Assembly: GCA_900155495.1 (NCBI GenBank)
Contig: FTLJ01000057.1
Location: 26,053 to 90,052, forward strand
Origin: Porogramme epimiltina
Lineage: Eukaryota > Basidiomycota > Agaricomycetes > Polyporales > Polyporaceae
Direction of reading: 5' to 3'
Length of the DNA stretch: 64,000 nt
Shown here: positions 56,285-64,000 of the stretch, piece after piece
How the letters are laid out: each line of letters opens with the position of its first letter
Position numbering within the stretch: position 1 is the first letter of the stretch
Notes under the pieces: model-generated
The model's input: the letters and a program-made list of their open reading frames with translations, nothing else
The model's database searches: none
Told to the model about the DNA's origin: nothing
Translations under genes and position numbers: made by a program

Positions 56285-57809
56285 ATGGGCCTCCCCGGCG
56301 TAGCACCCTTCCTGATTCACTCTATCTTCTCCTTGGGGTTTTACCTCGCCTCCCTCGATTTCCCCCCACCGGATGTTCTACTCTGCGTACTTGCCGTCCT
56401 GTTCACTACACCCCGCGACATCAAGAATCTAGCCCTTCCCGTTCTCTCGTACAAGCCTGGTGGCCTCGTCTGGAAGTTCTGGAGCCTTGTTTCCGTCTCG
56501 TTCTCAGTCCTGCCCCGTGTTCCCGTCGCTGCGGTCCTACGGCACCTACCTCTCGGTATTCTCGCCATCTTCTTCTATTGCACTTTGCTGGACTATCCTC
56601 CTCTTGGTGCAAGTCGCCTCAAGCGCAACGAACACCATGAGCTGCGCATGAACATCCAGGACCTCGGATGTGCTCGCAACCCCCTTCGGGATCGCGTCTT
56701 GCCTCAACAGGATTGCTCTGCCGCTCTCCGCCTGGACGTAGCTCGCCTTACCGGAGAGAACGAAGAACTTGTAGCGGCCAACACTAAACTCGTCCTCAAC
56801 AAGAGCTCGCTGATCACGAAGAATGAGGCCATTGAAGCAGAGAACGTCGCTCTTGCAGCTCAAGTCCAGGTTCTGACTGCTGCGAAAGCCGCGCTCGAGG
56901 AGGACGTGGAGAAACTGACCAAGAAAACGGAGGACGCGGTTATGACACAGAAGATGATCATGGTGCGTTACCACTGTTTTGCGATCTAGTAGCCCGTGGC
57001 CAATATATGGTGCAGGTGGAGAACGCTGTGCTGCAATGTCAATGCGGCGGCCTCAAAGCCCGGCTTGTGTTCCAGGATGCGACGATTGAGGAGATCCTGG
57101 AGGATAATCAAAACCTTGAGGTATGTCTTGGCCTGTATCGTATGAGAATGCGGGAACTCCTAACGAGGACATGTCCGTTTGGCAGCATGACCTCGACCAC
57201 TATCGGGGAGGCGAGAGGAAGCTGCTCGAGGAGAACGATGTGCTCAAGGCCAAACTTTCGTCCCTTCAATCGACAACTTGCCCCGTTTCCGAGAAGCAGG
57301 CCGTCGAAGACGAGCTCCACGCAACTGCGGTCACCTTGAAGAAACTCCAGGAGGACTACTACGTTTTGGCTGACGAACTCGAACTTTCTCGTGTCGCATT
57401 CGGCAAAGAGGGGAACAAGTCCGCAGTTCCTGCTCGGTCTGGGGGCGACCACGCCGCGAAGGGTGTTGCCCACAGCGAGGAGTTGGAAGAAGTCAAGGAC
57501 GAGAACGCACGGCTGCACGAGTCATTGGCAGCCTACGACGAGAAGGCGGCTGGGGTTCAGACTTATGTCGCAGGCCTTGAGCAAGTCATCGAGTTCCTGA
57601 AGAAGCAGTCGCGATCCTCGAAGACACCCCCGACCCCATTGTATTCGCCTCCGCACACCGCACGCCGACCACCAAGCCGCTCGGCTCCGTCTTCTTCTAC
57701 TCCAGCCATGAACTCGCCTGTTCTTCCTACTCTCTCTAGCGTTCTCCGGCTCCCTTCAAGGAACTTGTCTAGCACTTCTTCAGACCCTCTTACCTCACCG
57801 TTTCGGTGA
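56285..57809 (+). CDS. Hypothetical membrane protein with long coiled coil
   Basis: Three exons (56285-56962, 57016-57120, 57186-57809) encode 468 residues. It starts MGLPGVAPFLIHSIFSLGFY; three or four hydrophobic stretches occupy the first ~115 residues (ASLDFPPPDVLLCVLAVLF, VAAVLRHLPLGILAIFFYC). A long heptad-rich coiled coil follows (about residues 155-390: LRLDVARLTGENEELVAANT, VQVLTAAKAALEEDVEKL, ELEEVKDENARLHESLAAY). The end is Ser/Pro-rich (PTPLYSPPHTARRPPSRSAP). A membrane-anchored coiled-coil protein could tether or scaffold, but I recognise no specific family. The in-frame codons before the ATG contain no better start. Confidence 0.75.
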
Positions 57810-58003
57810 CTGGTCGTCCTCCCTCTTCGGATTAAACGACATTTTTCATTGATGCTAGTGTACTGTAGCTTCCTTTCATGAATATACGAACGCATTCAAT
57901 TATACCCTGACGTATGAATGTTCTAGTGAGGGTATTATTCTGGTGCAGACTTCACCAACGTTTAATGAAAATGTTGTCCCGGTCTGAGAATTAAGCCCTA
58001 ACC

Positions 58004-58639
58004 TTAAGCAGCCACCGGTAACTGTGTGTACCGGACACCGGCAGCCAGCACCATTTCGACGATGGCACTCGGGAGTGGGTATATATCTTCTCTCAAACCA
58101 TCATACTTTCTGGTCTCCAATGACGTGGCACTACGACTTCTGCGACGAAATCTCTGTCGGCGTATGCAGCTATTTCGCTGAGAAATCTCGTTCTTCACGT
58201 TCCCCGGACTTGGCGCCCATTCCGGAATCCACTCATCGAGTTTATGCTTGATGAAAGTGCTCTGGGATAGTTCGGTTTCAGGAATGTACGCCGTATCGTC
58301 GTAGCTAGGACGGATATAACGGCCTCTCACAGAATAGAATTCTGTCATCAAGAAGTGAGTCATTTACTTCATTTCTTTCGCGTTAGCCGGGTCTATACGA
58401 CCACCTTCAAGCTCTGCGTACTAATTGCTAGCATATAGTCTTGCAGAGCATGGAAAGTGGACAAGTAGTGTCCCTCGGGCTCCTTCATGAGAATACGACC
58501 CTTCGCCCGCGTAGGTGTTGCTCGGTATGTGTTCCGACGTCAAATTCGAAGTCGAAATTGGATATTCCGGACCCTCATCCAGGCCAAGAGCTGCGACCGG
58601 TGCATCCTTCAGCCACTCCCCGCCTATACTCTGTGCCAT
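58004..58639 (-). pseudogene. Probable pseudogene: continuous frame with two in-frame stops
   Basis: One minus-strand frame of about 212 codons reads MAQSIGGEWLKDAPVAALGL...YSHEGARGTLLVHFPCSARLYASN, TAG, YAELEGGRIDPANAKEMK, TAA, MTHFLMTEFYSVRGRYIRPS...DDTAYIPETELSQSTFIKHK...LPVAA. Each part looks coding and all three are in the same frame, which suggests a gene inactivated by two nonsense mutations. Alternatively the stops may lie in introns: GTCCAC..TTAG (42 nt) would remove the first, GTGGTC..ACAG (63 nt) the second. Upstream exons probably exist. Family not recognised. Confidence 0.45.
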
Positions 58640-59510
58640 GGGTGATCACATTGGTGTACTCACTGGGGATTCCGCACAGAAACACTCACTCCTTGACAAT
58701 GGGGTTACGTCTACGTTGTCCCTTCCCCAACCACAGACGTCTCCTAATCATTCGGCGCGTTTCAATGCGGGCGATGCGCAAAACCTGCGTTTATGTGCGT
58801 CTGGTGCGGGCCCACGGCATCTCCCTTCGAAATTACCATTGCCAAACCTTAGTGCGTGTTGTCACTAGACGTTCGTCTAGGACTACTTAGTCTACCTAGG
58901 TTGCTAATTTCTATTTGAGATCAGGAACACCAATGATTGCAGCCTCCTGTAACCGATGACTCGATCCCGCGCAGTCTCCTCACCGCGCATATTGTGCGCC
59001 TTCAGCATCCCTCGCGCAATTATTCTCAAGAAGCCGCCGATCGCGACCGGCGCATACACCCTCTGAGGCGTAACTTTCGCCGAGTGTCCATCAGGTAACG
59101 TCAGCTCGGACGCTAACCCACGCGCGGGCACGCAGCACTTCACTTAAACAGGCATGCTCATGTTGAAACTGGGTTCTTCACCCACGCATACCCTGCACAT
59201 CAATGATTTGTTTGGACAAAGGCCCCCCAGGGTTGTCGGCTCTGTATGGTGTCGTGCACACGAGGGACAGAACTCGAGGAACGAGCCTCGGCGCCGCAGC
59301 CACTCATATGCGCCGGGCGTTTGCCACAACACCTGACCCTCTGTATTGATGCCACCTGCCAAGCTTCGCGAACCTTACCCCACGCGCTCGCAAATTCTTC
59401 CCAATATAAATCTTTCGCGAGCGGCTCGATGTCTTCGGGCTTTCCTTCCTCCTCTCCCTCCCTCCGTCCTCGCAAGCTCCCACCTCGCGACCCCTCGAAC
59501 GGCCTTCAAG
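58640..59510. other. Region with unassigned open frames
   Basis: Minus-strand frames at 58904-59143 (PQRVYAPVAIGGFLRIIARG) and 59144-59475 (FLEFCPSCARHHTEPTTLGG) look partly protein-like and could be exons of the gene whose remains lie at 58004-58639, but I could not join them. The last ~100 bp are the promoter of the MIP channel. Confidence 0.35.
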
Positions 59511-61036
59511 ATGCAAACCGAGAGGCACGTCCCAGTGTCCGAACTCGCACCGCGGCCCTCCATCTTCCTGAGCTGGGAGCGCGTGCGCGCGCGGCAGATG
59601 AACTGGGTGGTCGAGCTGATCGCAGAGGCGGTATGTCCGTCCCTCGTGAACACCCATACGAAGCACCGCTTATACTGCATTAGACGGGCACATTCATCTA
59701 CACATTCATGGGGGCAGGGTCGACAGCGGGGTTCGTGCTGGGCAACATCCTGCAGGTCAGCGGACTCGGAAGTGCGTGCGCTCTGACTCGTTTTGAGGCC
59801 GGGATTCCCTTTACTGATCGTGGGCGCGCCTCGCAGGCATCCTGCAGATTGGACTCGCGTACGCTGTCGGGGTCGCGCTCGCGCTGACCATCTGCTGGGT
59901 GAGTGCGGGCTCGGTCGGGTTTGGGGGTGACATGGTGCGCAAAACGTTCTGACGCGCGCTTTCCGCGCTCGCACGCGCGCCCACAGTCGACTTCGTCCGG
60001 CTTTTTCAGCCCCGGGTTCACCATCCACGCCGTCGTCTTCCGCGGTTTCCCGGCACTCAAAGCCGCGAGGTGCGCCCGCCCCGCCCGTCTCCCCGCCGTG
60101 CGCCGCGCCCTCAACAGAGGTGCTGACACCCCCCCTCGTTTGCCCAGATATATCGTCGCGCAGATCTTCGGGGCGTACATTGCGTGTCTGCTGATCTACG
60201 TCCAGTACAAGACGCTCATCCACGCACGTCCCATGTCCTTCCATGCCTCCGACCCCTTCTAACGCGCTCATGTCCGCGCGCAGGAGGCCGTGGACGCGCT
60301 CATCGCCGTAGGCAAATACGATGCGCTCATGTTCACGCCGAACGGCCCGGGGGGGATCTTCGGCCTGTACGTGAACCCCGGATCGAGCCTGACGCAGGTG
60401 CTCCTGAACGAGTTCGTCTGCGTACGTGTCCCGTCCCTGCCGCACCGCACCTCGCGCACAGCACTGACGCCGCGCCGCTCCGTGCAGGACTTCATCCTGG
60501 GCATCGCGGTCTTTGCGTGCACGGACTTCTCGAGCCACCTCTCGACGCCGACGACGATGCCGTGGCTCATCGCGCTCTCCTAGTGCGTGTCTCCCTCGCT
60601 TCGTCCGGGGCCGCGCTGACTCTGCTCGCGCGCACAGCGGCGTGATCATCTGGGGCTTCGCGCCGGTCGGGATCGCGGCGAACGCGGCGCGCGACCTGGG
60701 TGGGCGCTTCGCCGCGCTCACGATCTTCGGGCGCGCGGCGGCGGGTGGGAACTACGCGGCGCTGGCGGCACTCACGAACATACCCGCGACGCTCCTCGCG
60801 GGCGTATTCTACGAGGTCGTGCTGAGCGACTCCCAGCGCAGTGCGTGTTTCCTTCTGTTGATGCGCGTGCGAGACGTGGCTGACGAGGGGTGGGACGTGT
60901 AGCGGCGGCGCCCCAGTGGTGCACGATGGTGCGCGGGATCGATGCAGAGCGGATGCGCAAGGCGGGCGAGGACAGTGCGTCTTCCCTCAGCCCAACCGCG
61001 AGCCGGGAAGACGTCAAGGGCGACGAAAAGGCGTAG
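59511..61036 (+). CDS. MIP-family channel (aquaporin/aquaglyceroporin-like) with altered NPA motifs
   Basis: About 330 residues in roughly eight exons, beginning MQTERHVPVSELAPRPSIFL. Helices follow the MIP order: MNWVVELIAEATGTFIYTFM, AGFVLGNILQVSGL, ILQIGLAYAVGVALALTIC, YIVAQIFGAYIACLLIYVQY, DFILGIAVFACTDF and a last pair around YGVIIWGFAPVGIAANAARD and NYAALAALTNIPATLLAGVF. The first NPA box is SPG (SSGFFSPGFTI) and the second is NAA followed by Arg (ANAARDLGGRF), a substitution pattern I associate with a divergent fungal MIP group. A plasma-membrane or organelle channel for water or small uncharged solutes is likely. The cytosolic tail (DAERMRKAGEDSASSLSP) is Ser-rich. Ends DVKGDEKA. Confidence 0.85.
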
Positions 61037-64000
61037 GACGCGACCACCCACGACGCCGCGCGACACGACGCGCGGTGGCCAATGACGCATATACGACTAG
61101 ATGGTGTGTAGATTGTTCTTGATTAAGTGTAATACATAACGCGGTTCCCTCCGTACGTGTGTGCGTGCGAGGCCCTGGGGCCTCTGCACGCCTCTTGCGC
61201 GCGGCGGGCGCGAAGCCACACCCGGAATGCGGGGTACCCCACCGCGCCTGGGCCCCCGGTGGAGCCGCGGGCCCTGGGAGGCTGGAGCGCGCGCGGCGGT
61301 GGCGCGGAATCCGGAGGCGGAGGCCGGCGCTCGGCGCTCGGCCGCACTCAGGCACGGGCGGCCCGACGCGGTTTGAATGCCGTGGTCCGCTGGGTCCGCT
61401 CTGGTCCGCTTCAGGGCGGAGCGCACGACACGCGGCACGGGTTTCGAGTGCGCGCGTGCAATCGTGCATGGCGACCGACGGGCAGATGGACTGTGCGAGT
61501 TGGCTTGAAACGCGGGGAGTGCGGAGGGCGGCTGGCTGCTGGGCGCGGGCCCGACGCTTGCGAAGTTGGGATTGTTGGCGCAGCTGGGCAGCTACTAGTG
61601 AGCAGCTCGATCGGGGAGGCGGATGAACTGGGGGGCTTTCGGAGAGCGGAGAGCGGGTGCTAGACAGGCCCGACGGCGGCTGTCTCTGAAGGAAGGAGGT
61701 TAACCGAGCGGGAGTGGGTCAGATGGGGCTCCCGGTTGCTCTAGAACGGGACCGGGTGGGGGGCTGAACGACGCCCGAAAAGCCGAGCCGAGCACTCTGG
61801 GCTTCCCCCACCTCCGTGGCTGCAGACCGAGTCGAGGCCGCCCCGAGGACATGCACGTCGAGAGACCTGGGCTTCCCCGCCCCGGTCTGTTACGCGCTGT
61901 GCGCTTGATGACATCATGGTTACCGGGGCGGGAGAGCTCAGGCCCAAGTGTCGACGCGGTCACGGGACCGTGTCCTTTGGAGATGTCTGGCTCGCGGGGA
62001 GCAGGAGCGAGATTAATGAACGGCGTATGGCGTAGCAGGGTAGGCGCACTTAATGAAAGCGTGCGCTTCAGAGGCCGAGGGGCGGCCGCGGAGCGACGGC
62101 GCGAGGAAGCCCAGTCGTCCGCGCGTTTGGAGCGGTGCCGTACGCTAGCCGCGCGTGGACCCGACGCGCCCGACGCATAGAAAGGGCGACCGGACGGGTC
62201 GCGGTGTGTACGTAGTCGAGGGCGGGTGACGAAGAAGCGAATATTCACCGGAGCCGCTGCTATTCATAAAAGGAATTCCCACCTGAACAACTCCCCGAAG
62301 ATACGTCGACGTCGTATGTGCCACGATCTGAGCTTTAACAGTGGGGGAGAGGTATGTGGTCGAGTCCGGAAATGATGATCGACGGGTCCCTAGGTGGATC
62401 CGCGCACTCTCCGCGTGTGCGCAAATGTGATCGTTCAGAGGGGATGACGGACGGCCCCTTTATGTCCTCAGTGACAGCTCACTGGTCAGATATCCATAGA
62501 ACGTGGGCACGAGCACTCGCCCAGGCCAAGTGCCAGGCAGCGGGCCCGTAGACGCTTCGGATAGACCAGGAAATCTCATGCAACCTTGTGCAACTTGCAG
62601 CAGAGACGGAAACAGCTGTGTCTTCGACTGACCACGGCCCGATCAAGTGCACTGGACGGCGGCTTCGCGGCCTTCGCAGGACAGGCGTTGGTTTTTTTTG
62701 GTATCCTTGTCTATTGCCATTGAGGACCGGACCTGATGGTATGCATGAATGACATGGTAGCTACGGCGTGTGGGGGAGCGGAGGGGATCGCGATGCAGAA
62801 GCCGAGAAGGGGGAAGAGGAGGAGGGGTGAAAGGGGAGGAGGGGCGGAAGACGTTGGTTGGGGCGCTGTAAGCTATGGGCCAATTCCGCTGTCAACAGGA
62901 TTGGGGTGTACGGTACAGTAGTGCTGTAGCACAATAGAGTGATATGTGACCCTTTAAAAGACGTAGTGAAGGGACTCCTTTGATGAAAGACAATAATCCT
63001 GGTCTACCCGGAGGACGCTGAGTACAGTGATGAGATAGCACAATGGAACATGATTGATGCATCTATATGGACTAGTGACAATCCGTTCGATGGAGGAAAG
63101 GAGATCTTTGGAGAGGCGTGGAGATTAAATCGATGGGCGGTCGGGACGCTTTCCGGACATCGAATCTAGGGATCAGGGCAGCGGGCGAGATAGCTGCGAT
63201 GCGAGGGTCCGGAGGTGTGGCCGACGCAGCCTGACGATCTTCTCCACGGCTAGTGGGTGTGCAGAAAGCGGCGCGCGGAATGGCGGGGAGCGCGTTCGTG
63301 GTGGGCGACACCGTTGTGCCCGACTCCGTCCGTTGACCGAGTAACCCTTGGCGCCTCATTCGGCAACCGAGAGCCCTGACGTCACACGGTCGTCCTAGTC
63401 CGATCCTGTGCCCGATCTGCCAGCCGCCACATAGCTGAGCGGCCCATCCGCCCTGCGCTCTCCTCCGCGCGCTGAGCGGTGTGTGCGGACTAGATTGAGG
63501 CGGGAGAGAGGGCATCGATGATCAGGTCGCGAGCGAGGCACGGGAAGAGGGCGACGGAAGGGGGCGCGCACGAGCCGCGCACGAGTGACCCTCGAGGCGC
63601 ACGGATCGGAAGACGATCGGGGAGATTAGATTAGATGTTCAGATCGCGGCGGAGGAGAGGGCGCCAATCTACCCCGGACACAGGTCCTCGGCGGCGAGCG
63701 CGCTGTTCTGCGGCTCGTCCGGTGGGCAAGGGCAGCGCGGACGGCGGGCTCTGGCGGGGGAGCGGGCGAGGAGCGGAGCGGTGGGCGGCCGCAGGCGCAC
63801 GAGACGGGCGGCTGGAGAACGGAGGAGGCGAGGAAGGTCGCCGGAAAAGGCAATCGGTGCGATCGGGGTGAGGCGTGGACGGCACTCTTTGTGTCAGCCC
63901 ATGCTCGGTCTCCCCGCGCAGGGTATATCTAGCCCCAGCTCTCCCCCGCCCTCCTCTCCTCCTCCCCGCCACCATCCGCACCCTCCTCCCCGTCCTCGCC
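61037..64000. other. GC-rich region without recognisable genes
   Basis: Nearly 3 kb of very GC-rich sequence in which open frames are long on all strands by composition alone (for example 61157-61663 + and 61700-62248 -). None shows a known motif, a plausible splice pattern or a consistent codon bias. The last 120 bp (TATATCT near 63924, then a CT-rich tract) look like a promoter and leader of a plus-strand gene starting beyond the window. Confidence 0.45.

Noticed and set aside
59375..60721. 448-codon minus-strand open frame
   Set aside because: Arg/Ala-rich shadow opposite the MIP channel exons and introns.
61157..62248. Long open frames in all frames of the GC-rich right end
   Set aside because: Explained by GC content and rarity of stop codons; no motif or splice structure.

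Overview
The window looks like nuclear DNA of a filamentous basidiomycete (Agaricomycetes, possibly Polyporales; this is inference). Nearly all genes are split by many short introns of about 50-65 nt with GT..AG ends, coding exons are GC-rich, and gene density is high on both strands. The families also fit: a secreted GH10 xylanase, a HET-domain protein, Zn2Cys6 regulators, F-box-like proteins, and a divergent fungal aquaporin-like channel. I see no rRNA or tRNA gene and no convincing transposase.

Left part (1-16.3 kb): a flavin-dependent monooxygenase on the minus strand, then a tandemly duplicated block of F-box-like gene, small CsbD-like gene and methyltransferase 5' end. Copy 1 of the block is interrupted by a ~0.9 kb near-palindromic foldback element. 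Copy 2 ends in an intact SAM-dependent methyltransferase. A Lys/Ala-rich hypothetical protein and the U6 snRNP gene LSM2 follow.

Middle (17.3-37.5 kb): a membrane-anchored pepsin-type aspartic protease, two tandem short-chain dehydrogenase genes in a ~2.7 kb duplication, a GH10 endoxylanase, a HET-domain protein, and two paralogous Zn2Cys6 transcription factors head to tail. The GH10 gene appears to need a 2-nt microexon. Both Zn2Cys6 genes need a 6-nt microexon inside the zinc cluster.

Right part (37.5-64 kb): a Ser/Pro-rich hypothetical protein with a duplicated 3' flank, ribosomal protein S2, an SBDS-domain gene fragment, a multi-pass membrane protein, a WDR83/MORG1-type WD40 protein, and a run of four small-molecule enzymes (aldo-keto reductase, Old Yellow Enzyme, glutathione transferase, 2-haloacid dehalogenase). 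These are followed by a small gene near an 80-bp perfect palindrome, a membrane coiled-coil protein, a probable pseudogene and a MIP-family channel. The last ~3 kb hold no gene I can recognise.

Most genes are unrelated neighbours, as usual in fungi. Two groupings may be functional: the redox/detoxification enzymes at 47.8-54.0 kb, and the xylanase near two Zn2Cys6 regulators. Neither is proven by the sequence. Multi-exon gene models were spliced by eye; start, stop and catalytic motifs are firmer than some inner boundaries.
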